Assembly: GCA_013359125.1 (NCBI GenBank)
Contig: JABWCR010000001.1
Span: 1-64,000 of the forward strand
Direction of reading: 5' to 3'
DNA length: 64,000 bases
Origin: Armatimonadota bacterium
Lineage (GTDB): Bacteria; Armatimonadota; Fimbriimonadia; Fimbriimonadales; GBS-DC
In this document: positions 51,973 to 60,287 of the stretch, one piece after another
Layout of the letters: each line of letters opens with the position of its first letter
How positions within the stretch are numbered: position 1 is the stretch's first letter
Notes under the pieces: generated by a model
What the model saw: the letters and a program-made list of their open reading frames with translations, nothing else
What the model was told of the DNA's origin: nothing
Databases searched by the model: none
Translations under genes and position numbers: made by a program

Positions 51973-52919
51973 GGCTCTGGGGGCGGCTCGACCGTTGCGA
52001 TGCGCACCCGAATCGTAACGCTGCGGCGACCCTCGATCTGAACTCCCGGTGGTGCAACGAGGGGGGCGGTCAATGTTGCATCGGTCTTTAAGCTGGCCAG
52101 GGAGACGGGCATCGTTTCGACCACCGAGACCTTTGCAACTGCGTTCGGCTCGCCTCGCACTCGAACTTGGCTGGGTTCGACAAGGGTTGAGACTATCCGA
52201 TACGGGAAGGGCGGCGCGTCTCGCCACTGCACGCTGACCGGCGCGATCTTGGACGAAGGTTGAGGCACCATCCGCACGCGCAGTCGCACGGTCTGTGGGT
52301 TGGTCTGCAGTCGGCTGAGAGGTTCGCCCTTCGCATCGACGCAGGTTGGGGCTAAGTCCATCTCCAAATCGCTCTGGAGGTTGGCCACGTCGAAGGAGAC
52401 CAAGACTTGCGCCGTTTTTCTCACCGCTTCCGACCAACCGCTGATGGTAACGGAAGAGGGCTCGACCCAGGCTTCCGGCATCGCCTGATCGGGAGACGGC
52501 GCCCCGGTCAGCTGTATCGAAACGTCCATTTTGCGATCGGCGCGAGGATAGAGGTTGACCTCTATTTCGCCAGGAACGGCTTTCAGTTCTATCTCCTGCT
52601 TCCAACTGGCCGGAAAGGTCAGCTTGATCGGAAGCCTTTTTGTCCCAGCCACCATTTTGGAGAGGTCCACTACTGCTCGGATGTGGTTGGCGCTGATGGC
52701 TTCGACGGTCTCTCGGCTGCCCTTGGCCACAACCGTGATCGATGGAAACGGCAAGGCGTCCAATTCCAGTCCGCTCGGGCGATTGACCGCTTGGATTGCG
52801 ACGGAAAACTCTCGGTCGATGATGGGATGAAGTTGTGCCTGAACATAGAGGGTCATCACCGTAGCCACCAGTACGGCGACCACTTTCTCGGTCAGGTTAT
52901 TGCGCCAATTTCTAAGCAT
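51969..52919 (-). CDS. cdaR: YbbR/CdaR-domain membrane-anchored regulator
   Basis: This 316-aa protein has one N-terminal transmembrane helix (VVAVLVATVMTLYVQAQL) and about three to four YbbR beta domains of some 75-80 residues (e.g. VPGEIEVNLYPRADRKMDVS, VEPSSVTISGWSEAV, VEPSQVRVRGEPNAVAKVS). CdaR proteins regulate the c-di-AMP cyclase CdaA from outside the membrane. The ATG overlaps the cdaA stop by 8 bp, so the pair is coupled. Confidence 0.9.
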   Translation of the reverse strand: MLRNWRNNLTEKVVAVLVATVMTLYVQAQLHPIIDREFSVAIQAVNRPSGLELDALPFPSITVVAKGSRETVEAISANHIRAVVDLSKMVAGTKRLPIKLTFPASWKQEIELKAVPGEIEVNLYPRADRKMDVSIQLTGAPSPDQAMPEAWVEPSSVTISGWSEAVRKTAQVLVSFDVANLQSDLEMDLAPTCVDAKGEPLSRLQTNPQTVRLRVRMVPQPSSKIAPVSVQWRDAPPFPYRIVSTLVEPSQVRVRGEPNAVAKVSVVETMPVSLASLKTDATLTAPLVAPPGVQIEGRRSVTIRVRIATVEPPPEP

Positions 52920-53805
52920 CGGTCGTCTCGGCAGGTTGTTGAGTTCGCTTTACGGCGGAGTTCTTTCGGTTGAACCGAACTCTGCCTAGCGCGGTGCCCA
53001 TCTTTCGATAGAAGGGCGCGTCTTCGGGCCCTATGAACAGGTCCTCCAGCGACCGGCGCAGCCGGCCTGCGTCCAGTTCGGTCGTCCACGATCCGCCTTG
53101 AGCCATAGTGATGGCGCCGCTCTCTTCCGACACGATAATCGCCACACAGTCGAAATGTTCGGTGACTCCGATGCCGGCTCGGTGTCGAGTATGAAAGTAG
53201 TCGGGGATCTGTTCGTTCTTGCTCAGTTCGGGAAAGTAGACCGCGGCCTGCACGATCTTGTTCTCTCGGATCAGTACCGCGCCGTCGTGCAGCGGCGAAC
53301 CCGGATGAAAGATCGTTCTGAGCAGCGGCGCGGAGACCTCGGCATCGATGGCCGCGCCCTTTCCGATCTCTATGGTCTCCGATCGTTCCCAAACGATCAG
53401 CGCGCCAATGCGATCTTTGGACATTCTAGTAGCCGCCTGAACGCACTCTTGAATCGCCTTGCGCATGGGGTCCAACTCGCCGACGGAGAAGCTGGTGCGC
53501 CAAAACTCCATGCGGCCAAAGCTCTCCAGCACGCGTCGAAGTTCTGGGAAGAAGAGAATGACCAGCGCGACCGGGCCCAAGGTGGTCGCTCGATCCAGCA
53601 CCCAGTGGAGCGTCTCCAGTTGAAAAACGTCGGTCAGATAGAGAGCGAGGGTAAAGACAATGAGGCCGACCATAAGCTGCCATGCCCGAGTGCCCCGAGC
53701 CAGCAACAATACACGATAGACGATAAAGGAGACGATCGAAATGTCAACGATCGTCAAAAACCAGCGGGACGCGACCTGGCGCCCAAGCTGGATAAGCTCT
53801 TCCAA
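52912..53805 (-). CDS. cdaA: Diadenylate cyclase (c-di-AMP synthase)
   Basis: This 297-aa membrane enzyme has three N-terminal helices (about 18-35, 43-60, 76-90) and a DAC domain with the catalytic DGA (174-176, SPLHDGAVLI) and RHR (207-209, HTRHRAGIGVTEH) motifs. It makes c-di-AMP from two ATP to control turgor, potassium and cell wall. The start is a TTG; the product begins EELIQLG. The C-terminal tail is longer than in the Bacillus enzyme. It heads the cdaA-cdaR-GNAT-nucleotidyltransferase unit, divergent from the CPBP gene. Confidence 0.94.
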   Translation of the reverse strand: MEELIQLGRQVASRWFLTIVDISIVSFIVYRVLLLARGTRAWQLMVGLIVFTLALYLTDVFQLETLHWVLDRATTLGPVALVILFFPELRRVLESFGRMEFWRTSFSVGELDPMRKAIQECVQAATRMSKDRIGALIVWERSETIEIGKGAAIDAEVSAPLLRTIFHPGSPLHDGAVLIRENKIVQAAVYFPELSKNEQIPDYFHTRHRAGIGVTEHFDCVAIIVSEESGAITMAQGGSWTTELDAGRLRRSLEDLFIGPEDAPFYRKMGTALGRVRFNRKNSAVKRTQQPAETTDA

Positions 53806-53926
53806 GATTCTCGACCCCTTGCTTGAACTAATACTATTATGGCCGACCGAGAGCGCGAACCCGCGCGACCTAAGTCCCGAACTTTGGCAGGACAGGCCGG
53901 TCGGACGGACGAATCGGTCTGAAAGA

Positions 53927-54607
53927 ATGGATCGAGAGCCGAACGCAAACCGTCCGCAGTCGCCCTATCTAATCGCTGCGCTCGGTTTGCTAACCCTGGT
54001 CTTTCTCTTTCTTTACAACCGTCAGCCGATGTCCTTTGCCAGTTGGATCGCACCTGGCGGAGCGCAAAACTATCGCACGTTGGAGGAATACCTGCTGATC
54101 AACTGCATCGCGCTGCTAGCGCCCATATTCGTGTGCTGGCGGTCGAACGAACAGGCTTTTGGTTTGCAGGCGTTCGATCCTCGAACGGGATGGGGGTTGG
54201 CGGCGGTCATGGTTGCCGTCATGTTGCCCATTGTCTGGTTCGCAGCGGGCCGTCAGGAGTTTCAAAATTACTACCCGATCGACCGCCGCGCGCTGCAAGG
54301 CTGGCAATTCGCGATATACTTTTGGGCAGTCTACGGATTTTACATGTTTTGCTGGGAGTTCTTTTTTAGGGGCTTCCTAGCGCTTGGACTGTACCCATCT
54401 TGGGGCGTTTGGGCAGTGTTGGCGCAGGCCGTTGCATTTGCCGTCATGCACATCGGCAAGCCGTGGCTGGAAGTTTTCGGCTCCTTTGGCGCCGGGCTTG
54501 TGTTGGGGATGGTCGCGGTAAGGACCAAGTCGTTTTTGCCCTGCTTTATCGCCCATTGGGCGGTCTCGATCTGGATGGACGTTTCGGTAATGCTGCAGCG
54601 CGGTTAG
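53927..54607 (+). CDS. CPBP-family intramembrane protease
   Basis: This 226-aa protein has seven to eight hydrophobic segments and CPBP (CAAX/Abi) motifs: WEFFFRGFLALGL (Glu-x3-Arg; the second Glu of the usual EExxxR is Phe), FAVMHIGKP and a final AHWAVS. The ATG at 53927 is used; nothing upstream supports a longer form. It overlaps nothing, and the glycosidase gene follows by 8 nt. Substrate unknown. Confidence 0.82.
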   Translation: MDREPNANRPQSPYLIAALGLLTLVFLFLYNRQPMSFASWIAPGGAQNYRTLEEYLLINCIALLAPIFVCWRSNEQAFGLQAFDPRTGWGLAAVMVAVMLPIVWFAAGRQEFQNYYPIDRRALQGWQFAIYFWAVYGFYMFCWEFFFRGFLALGLYPSWGVWAVLAQAVAFAVMHIGKPWLEVFGSFGAGLVLGMVAVRTKSFLPCFIAHWAVSIWMDVSVMLQRG

Positions 54608-54615
54608 GAGGAAAA

Positions 54616-56364
54616 ATGAAAACGGTTATCGTCTCTTGTATTTTGCTGTTGGTTTCGGCGGTCGGCCATGCACAGCCGCCGGAGATGCGCGCTTTTTGGG
54701 CGGACACCTGGCACGAAGCCTTGAACAATGCGACCCAAGTCGATCAGATGCTGCAGCGGGTGCGGTCGGCTAACTGCAACGCGGTGGTCGTGCAGGCCCG
54801 TCGCCGAGGAGACGCCTTCTACAACTCGCTCTACGAGCCCAAGAACTCCAACGTCGCCTCGGGCTTCGATCCTCTAGCCTACTTAATCTTAAGAGCTCGC
54901 ACAGGCTTTCCTCGAATCGAAGTCCACGCTTGGTTCGTCGTTCATCTCGTTCATAACACAACGACTTGGCCGACCCAAGCGACCCATGTGCTCAATCGAA
55001 TCCCCGAGGCTGTAACGCAGAACAACGCGGGCAGCACAGACACGGGTTCTGGCCTTGCAATCGATTTTGGCCATCCGGCGGGCGCCGATCAGTTCTTTCG
55101 CGTCGTGATGGACGTGCTGCGCCGATACGACGTGGACGGCGTCCATATGGACTATATTCGATACATGGGCACGGCTTGGGGCTATAACCCCGTTAGCGTC
55201 GCTCGGTTCAACGCCAAGCACGGTCGATCCGGCTCGCCCGCGACCAACGATCCGCAATGGCTACAGTGGCGGCGCGACCAAGTAACCGCGCTGATGCGCC
55301 GAATCTACGCCAACAGCCTCGCGATCAAGCCCTATGTCAACGTCAGCGCGGCGCTGATCACATGGGGCAACGGACCGACGAGCGACAATGGCTGGCTTTC
55401 TTCTTCGGCCTACAGTTCGGTGTTTCAAGATTGGCGATCCTGGATGCAAGAGGGCATCCTTGACACCGGAATGCCGATGTGCTACTACAATCAGAGCCAG
55501 TATCCCAACTACTACGCCAACTGGATCGCCTTCATCAAGGACCGGCAATACGGCCGCCAAGCGACCATTGGGCTGGGGAACTACCTGAACACGATCAGCA
55601 ACACCATGACGCAGATCGACCAGGCGAGGCTGCCAACGGCTGGCGGCAATTCGCCCGTTGGCCTGACCTTCTACTCCTATGCCGCGTGCAACACTTTGAA
55701 CGGTAACACGCAATGGTACAACTCGACCTTCTACTCTGCGCTGGCGCAAAAGTTTGGCAGCTTTGTTCCGACGCCCGAGATGCCATGGAAGACCAGCCCG
55801 ACGAAGGTCGCGCTAAGGGGATGCGTCGTGCAAGCCTCCGACATGAGCTGGGTCGATAACGCGACGGTAACGCTCTATCGCAACAGCGTAGCCGTTCGGA
55901 CCCTGACGACCGACGGATGCGGCCAATACGCCGCGGTCGATTTAGAGCCGGGCAGTTACATGATCTCGGTTACCAAGGCCGGGGTCGGATCGGCCATCGC
56001 CACCAAGAACGCTCCCGAGCCGGGGCAACTATGGAACACCGACTTTGTCATAGGTTCGACCGGCAGCGCCATTCGGGCAGCGAGCCTCAAAGAGGCTGAG
56101 CTTTTATCGGACGGGACGCGCGTTATCGTAGCGATGTGCAACGTCATGACGGGCAATAACGGTTCGGGCGCTATCTGGGTCAGCGATCAGTATAGAGGAC
56201 GGAATGTCCGAGTTTTGCCCCAGGCAACCGCTTTGCCTTGGGTGGCGGGAGATGTGGTCGCTATTTCGGGCGTGCTGGCGACGGACGGCCAAGGCGCAAG
56301 ATACCTGACCAGCGCCACGGTAACGTACACAGGAGCCACAGCGCCCTTGGCTTTGCTTAGATAA
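54616..56364 (+). CDS. GHL10/DUF187 glycosidase-like secreted protein
   Basis: This 582-aa protein has a signal peptide (MKTVIVSCILLLVSAVGHAQ), then a glycosyl-hydrolase-like 10 barrel: MRAFWADTWHEALNNATQVD, AVVVQARRRGDAFYNS, and DVDGVHMDYIRYMGTAWGY with the acidic residues at the strand ends. A carboxypeptidase-like beta domain (about 430-490) and a C-terminal domain follow. GGAGG lies 6 nt before ATG 54616; a longer in-frame form crosses the CPBP gene. Probably acts on a polysaccharide outside the cell. Confidence 0.87.
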   Translation: MKTVIVSCILLLVSAVGHAQPPEMRAFWADTWHEALNNATQVDQMLQRVRSANCNAVVVQARRRGDAFYNSLYEPKNSNVASGFDPLAYLILRARTGFPRIEVHAWFVVHLVHNTTTWPTQATHVLNRIPEAVTQNNAGSTDTGSGLAIDFGHPAGADQFFRVVMDVLRRYDVDGVHMDYIRYMGTAWGYNPVSVARFNAKHGRSGSPATNDPQWLQWRRDQVTALMRRIYANSLAIKPYVNVSAALITWGNGPTSDNGWLSSSAYSSVFQDWRSWMQEGILDTGMPMCYYNQSQYPNYYANWIAFIKDRQYGRQATIGLGNYLNTISNTMTQIDQARLPTAGGNSPVGLTFYSYAACNTLNGNTQWYNSTFYSALAQKFGSFVPTPEMPWKTSPTKVALRGCVVQASDMSWVDNATVTLYRNSVAVRTLTTDGCGQYAAVDLEPGSYMISVTKAGVGSAIATKNAPEPGQLWNTDFVIGSTGSAIRAASLKEAELLSDGTRVIVAMCNVMTGNNGSGAIWVSDQYRGRNVRVLPQATALPWVAGDVVAISGVLATDGQGARYLTSATVTYTGATAPLALLR

Positions 56365-56375
56365 GGAGATGAGGA

Positions 56376-58355
56376 ATGCTGCTCGCATGGATGCTGGCAA
56401 TGGCGATTGATCGCGCGACCTTCAAGACGGAGCCCTTTCTTCAAGACATCGCGGCGATCTACACCATTCGCGATGGGCTGCCTTCGAACGTTTGCTCCGG
56501 GATCGGCCTTGCCGAAGAAGGCGTGATTGTTCAGACGGACGCTGGACGAGCGGTTTTGAAGGGCGATCGGTGGCAACCGACTCAATCATCATTGCCGGCG
56601 CCTCTCGTTGCGTCGGGCAAGCTTGTTTGGGAAGGGCGAGAGATCGCGCCGCCGGACAAGCGCGCCTACCGATTTGCCTTTACCGACCATCGTCAACGGC
56701 TCTTCGCTTTTTGCGAAGGCGAACTGATGAAAGAACTGTACCGAAGGGACGGCGAGGATTGGGTCTTAGTCTCCATCAACGACCATCGCAATCGCTTTTA
56801 CGACGACAACTTTCTCTGCGCAGCGGCCGACCCGGCCGGCTTCGTCTGGATCGGCACGCGAGACGGGCTTCTGATGGCGGATGGAGACGGTTGGTGGAAG
56901 ACGTTTCGCGGCGAGGACGGCGTACCTATCAAAGAAGTTAGATGCATTGCCGTCGGCCCGAACGGCGACGTGTGGATCGGATCGTCCGACGGAGCGGCGC
57001 GGCTGCGCAACGGGCGCTGGAGCTTCTTCTGGGGTCGCCGTTGGATGCCGGGGAACGATGTGCGCAGCATCGCGATAGACTCCTCGGGCGTCGCCTACTT
57101 GGCGACCGAGGGCGGCGTCGCTCGCATCGAATCTCGCCCCATGACGCTGCAACAAAAGGCCGATCATTACGAAGCGATCACCGCAGCCCGCCACAATCGC
57201 AACGGCTACGTTACCGTTTGCGAGTTCGAAAACGCCGACGACCCGTCCAAGTTCAAGATCGAAGCCAGCGACAACGACGGCCTATGGACGGCGCTCTATT
57301 GCGCCGCTCAAAGCTATCGATATGCCGTAACGGGCGACCCGACGGCCAAAAGCCTAGCGCAAAAGTCGATGCGGGCGATCCGGGATTTGGAGCGATTGAC
57401 CGGCATCTCCGGCTTTCCCGCCCGCTCCGTCATCCGCAAAGACGAGACTAACTACTTTCAGTCTCATGGCGAGTGGCACGAGTCGCCCGTCGACCCGAAC
57501 TACATTTGGAAGGGCGACACCAGTTCGGACGAGTTGGACGGGCATTTCTACGTATTAGGCGTCTATCATGATCTGGTGGCCGATGATCGTGAGAAGTCGG
57601 AGTTGCAGGCGCTGGTCCGGCGCATCATCGACCATCTGCTATCCAACAACTATCGATTGATCGACAAGGACGGCAAGCCCACGCGCTGGGCAATCTTCGA
57701 CCCCGAATCTATCAACGACGACCCGATCTGGGAAGAGGAGCGCGGGCTCAATTCGCTCTCCATGCTCAGTTATCTGTTGACCGCGCATCATATGACCGGC
57801 GATCCCAAGTATCGCGCCGAGTACGAAAAGCTTATCCACAAGCACCGCTATCTGCTTAACGCTATCCATCAGAAGGCGCTCGCGCCGTTCGAGATCAACC
57901 ACTCGGACGACGAGCTGGCTTGGTTGGGCTACTACCGAGTCGGCCTGTCTGAGAAAGCCCCGGCTTATCGAAAAATCTGGATGATGAGCTTAGAGCGAAG
58001 CTGGCAGATCGAGCGGCCCGAGCGCTCGCCCTTTACCAACTTTATCTTTGGCGCCATTACCGGCCAAGCGTGCGATGTTGAAGCCTCCGTGCGAACCCTG
58101 CAAGAGTGGCCTTGGGACTTGCGCGATTGGGCGGCCAAGAACAGCCACCGCGCCGACGTTACGGTTGCCAACGGTCCGGGCCGATTTGGAGAGAAGCAAT
58201 CAGTCGTTCCCGTTTCCTATGCCGAGCGCGCCGTTATGCAATGGAACGGCAATCCCTATCGACTGGACGGCGGCGGCAGCGGCAAGCGCGAGCACGACGG
58301 CGCGGCCTTCTTGCTGCCCTATTGGATGGGTCGCTATTACAAGATCATCGAATGA
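56376..58355 (+). CDS. Two-component-regulator propeller fused to an alpha/alpha-barrel-like domain
   Basis: This 659-aa protein has an N-terminal propeller with repeats such as DPAGFVWIGTRDGLLMADGD, GPNGDVWIGSSDGAARLRNG and DSSGVAYLATEGGVARIE (about 140-250). From residue 265 on, many helices and aromatic-rich loops (YNS-less but with YIWKGDTSSDELDGHFYVL) suggest an (alpha/alpha)6 barrel as in glycosidases or lyases. The N-terminus is only weakly hydrophobic. AAGGAGATGAGG precedes the ATG. The cyclase gene start overlaps its stop. Confidence 0.75.
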   Translation: MLLAWMLAMAIDRATFKTEPFLQDIAAIYTIRDGLPSNVCSGIGLAEEGVIVQTDAGRAVLKGDRWQPTQSSLPAPLVASGKLVWEGREIAPPDKRAYRFAFTDHRQRLFAFCEGELMKELYRRDGEDWVLVSINDHRNRFYDDNFLCAAADPAGFVWIGTRDGLLMADGDGWWKTFRGEDGVPIKEVRCIAVGPNGDVWIGSSDGAARLRNGRWSFFWGRRWMPGNDVRSIAIDSSGVAYLATEGGVARIESRPMTLQQKADHYEAITAARHNRNGYVTVCEFENADDPSKFKIEASDNDGLWTALYCAAQSYRYAVTGDPTAKSLAQKSMRAIRDLERLTGISGFPARSVIRKDETNYFQSHGEWHESPVDPNYIWKGDTSSDELDGHFYVLGVYHDLVADDREKSELQALVRRIIDHLLSNNYRLIDKDGKPTRWAIFDPESINDDPIWEEERGLNSLSMLSYLLTAHHMTGDPKYRAEYEKLIHKHRYLLNAIHQKALAPFEINHSDDELAWLGYYRVGLSEKAPAYRKIWMMSLERSWQIERPERSPFTNFIFGAITGQACDVEASVRTLQEWPWDLRDWAAKNSHRADVTVANGPGRFGEKQSVVPVSYAERAVMQWNGNPYRLDGGGSGKREHDGAAFLLPYWMGRYYKIIE

Positions 58356-58975
58356 ACTGGATCGACATCACAGCGCTACTGAGCGGAGAAACCCCGCTCT
58401 ATCCCGGCGATCAGCAGTTTGAACTGATTGAATCGATGAGGATTGCCGACGGCGACATCTGCAACCTTTCGGCGCTCAAGATGAGCGCTCATGCGGGCAC
58501 GCACGTCGATGCGCCGTTCCACTTCGATGATTCGGGCATCAAGATGCACGAACTTTCTCTGGACGCTCTGATCGGACCGGCCTATGTCCTGGACGCTCGG
58601 GGCCGAATTGAGATTGACGCGGAGAGGATAGAAAAAGCGCCCGAATGCGAGAGGCTACTGTTGAAGACGGACAACGAGGGCGGGATGTCGCGCTCCGAAT
58701 TCGACAAAGATCACGCCTATCTTTCGCCCGATGGCGCGGCGCTGCTGGTCGAGCGCGGCATTCGTCTGGTGGGCATCGACTATCTGTCCGTCGAGAAGTT
58801 CGGCGCGCGTCCTGAGACTCATTGGACGCTTTGCAAGGCGGGCGCAATTATAGTCGAGGGATTGGACCTGGGCCAACTGAACGAAGGCTGGCACGACCTG
58901 ATCGTCTTGCCCCTTAAATTGAAAGACGCCGACGGGGCGCCCGCGCGCGCTGTGGCCAGGCCGATACAAGGTTGA
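58352..58975 (+). CDS. Cyclase/kynurenine-formamidase-family metal hydrolase
   Basis: This 207-aa protein has the family motif HAGTHVDAPFHF (H47, H51, D53, H57), a metal-binding site, after YPGDQQFEL. It ends LPLKLKDADGAPARAVARPI, as in KynB-like proteins. KynB hydrolyses N-formylkynurenine, but relatives act on other amides or lactones. The ATG overlaps the previous stop (ATGA), so co-expression with the propeller protein is expected. No tryptophan-degradation genes are nearby. Confidence 0.88.
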   Translation: MNWIDITALLSGETPLYPGDQQFELIESMRIADGDICNLSALKMSAHAGTHVDAPFHFDDSGIKMHELSLDALIGPAYVLDARGRIEIDAERIEKAPECERLLLKTDNEGGMSRSEFDKDHAYLSPDGAALLVERGIRLVGIDYLSVEKFGARPETHWTLCKAGAIIVEGLDLGQLNEGWHDLIVLPLKLKDADGAPARAVARPIQG

Positions 58976-59016
58976 CCCTGCGCGGGTAAAATGCCCTGTT
59001 AGATGGGGGAAAAGAG

Positions 59017-59391
59017 TTGAAAACCATTCTAAAGTGGATCGTAATGGCCGTTGCCGTCTACGCCGCATTCTGGATCGGGGAGAAGATCGGCCTCGACATG
59101 CGGCCCAGCGAAAAGTGGCAGGAAAACTTACTGGTCGCTTTGCTTTTGGGATTGGTCAACGCGTTCGTTGCGCCCATTGTCAAACTGCTAACTATACCGA
59201 TCAACTGCATGACTTTCGGCATCGCGGGATTGATCATCAACGTGCTGCTCTTTTGGATGGTGTTCGCCGTGAGCCCGTTCGATTTCAAGATCGGCAACTT
59301 TTGGGCTGCGCTGTTTGCCTCGATCATGGTTACCGTGATCAACGGCATCCTGAAGAGCATTCTCGGATTCGACGACGAAAAGAAACAATAG
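59017..59391 (+). CDS. YvlD/phage-holin-4-like small membrane protein
   Basis: This 124-aa protein has four hydrophobic helices (about 5-22, 38-60, 66-88, 94-115) and the NAFVAPIVKLLTIPINCMTF pattern of the 'phage holin family 4' proteins, which are chromosomal and unrelated to lysis in most bacteria. Its start is a TTG after GGGGGAAAAG. rapZ follows 8 bp later. Role unknown; small envelope-stress proteins of this type exist elsewhere. Confidence 0.85.
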   Translation: MKTILKWIVMAVAVYAAFWIGEKIGLDMRPSEKWQENLLVALLLGLVNAFVAPIVKLLTIPINCMTFGIAGLIINVLLFWMVFAVSPFDFKIGNFWAALFASIMVTVINGILKSILGFDDEKKQ

Positions 59392-59399
59392 GAGCCTAA

Positions 59400-60281
59400 A
59401 TGCCAAAGAAGTCGGCGGCGACAATATCGGGCGGTCTGGTTGTAACGGGCGTCTCTGGAGCGGGCAAAACAGCCGCGCTGCACGTGTTGGAAGACCTGGG
59501 CTATTACTGCATCGATAACCTCCCGCCCGCGCTGCTGGCCTCTTTGACCGTAAGCGCAACCGACAAGACAGGAATCGCCGTCGTGGTGGACACGCGCAGC
59601 GGCAGCGATCTGGATCGGTCGCCCGACATATTGGCGCAGTGCCGCGCCCTAGGCATCGAATGGAAGGTGCTTTTCTTGGACTGTGCGGACGACATCCTTT
59701 TGCGCCGGTTCAAAGAAACGCGCCGCCCCCATCCATTGGCGGCCGAGCAACCCGATATTTTGAAGGCGATCGAGCTAGAGCGCGACCGTCTCGCTCCGTT
59801 GCGCAGCATCTCCAATTTGGTCATCGACACCTCGACTCTATCGCTCCAAAAGTTGCGAGAGATCATGCTCGCTTTTCTCTCGCCGACCAGCGCGCTCCAT
59901 CCGCTTCGAGCGCGCATCGTCTCGTTTGGCTTCAAGCACGGCTTGCCGCTCGATGCCGATCTGATCTTCGATGTTCGTTTTCTCAGCAACCCGTACTACG
60001 AGCCTAAACTCTCGGCGTTAAACGGCACGCACGATTCGGTCGTCAAGTTCGTCATGAAAGACCCGCGCTCGCGGGCGCTCTTGGACAAGTTGATCGATCT
60101 TCTGAACTTCACTCTTCCCGAATACGAGCGCGAGGGCAAGGCCTATCTGACCATTGCGGTGGGATGCACAGGCGGCAGGCATCGCTCGGTCGTCATAGCC
60201 GATAAACTTAAGAAGCACATCGATGAGCGCGGCTATCCTGTTACGGTCGAACACCGAGACGCCGACATGGACGGACGGTAG
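59400..60281 (+). CDS. rapZ: RNase adapter protein RapZ
   Basis: This 293-aa P-loop protein has Walker A VTGVSGAGKTAAL (G17-T24), then VVVDTRSGSDL, the core DCADDILLRRFKETRRPHPL and the C-terminal GCTGGRHRSVVIADKL. RapZ binds small RNAs and amino-sugar metabolites in E. coli; in other bacteria its target is unclear. AGGAGCC precedes the ATG. It is followed by yvcK, the conserved order, but whiA is missing. Confidence 0.95.
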   Translation: MPKKSAATISGGLVVTGVSGAGKTAALHVLEDLGYYCIDNLPPALLASLTVSATDKTGIAVVVDTRSGSDLDRSPDILAQCRALGIEWKVLFLDCADDILLRRFKETRRPHPLAAEQPDILKAIELERDRLAPLRSISNLVIDTSTLSLQKLREIMLAFLSPTSALHPLRARIVSFGFKHGLPLDADLIFDVRFLSNPYYEPKLSALNGTHDSVVKFVMKDPRSRALLDKLIDLLNFTLPEYEREGKAYLTIAVGCTGGRHRSVVIADKLKKHIDERGYPVTVEHRDADMDGR

Positions 60282-60287
60282 GCTCTC

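Noticed and set aside
51973-52605. N-terminal extension of the Eis-like gene up to 52605
   Set aside because: It lies out of frame over ybbR, is Arg/Ser-rich, and the GNAT fold begins right after the ATG at 51972.
54400-54615. N-terminal extension of the GHL10 gene
   Set aside because: It covers the end of the CPBP gene in another frame; the ATG at 54616 has a GGAGG site and starts a clean signal peptide.
59017-59391. Phage holin as a sign of a prophage
   Set aside because: The family is common on bacterial chromosomes and no other phage gene is nearby.
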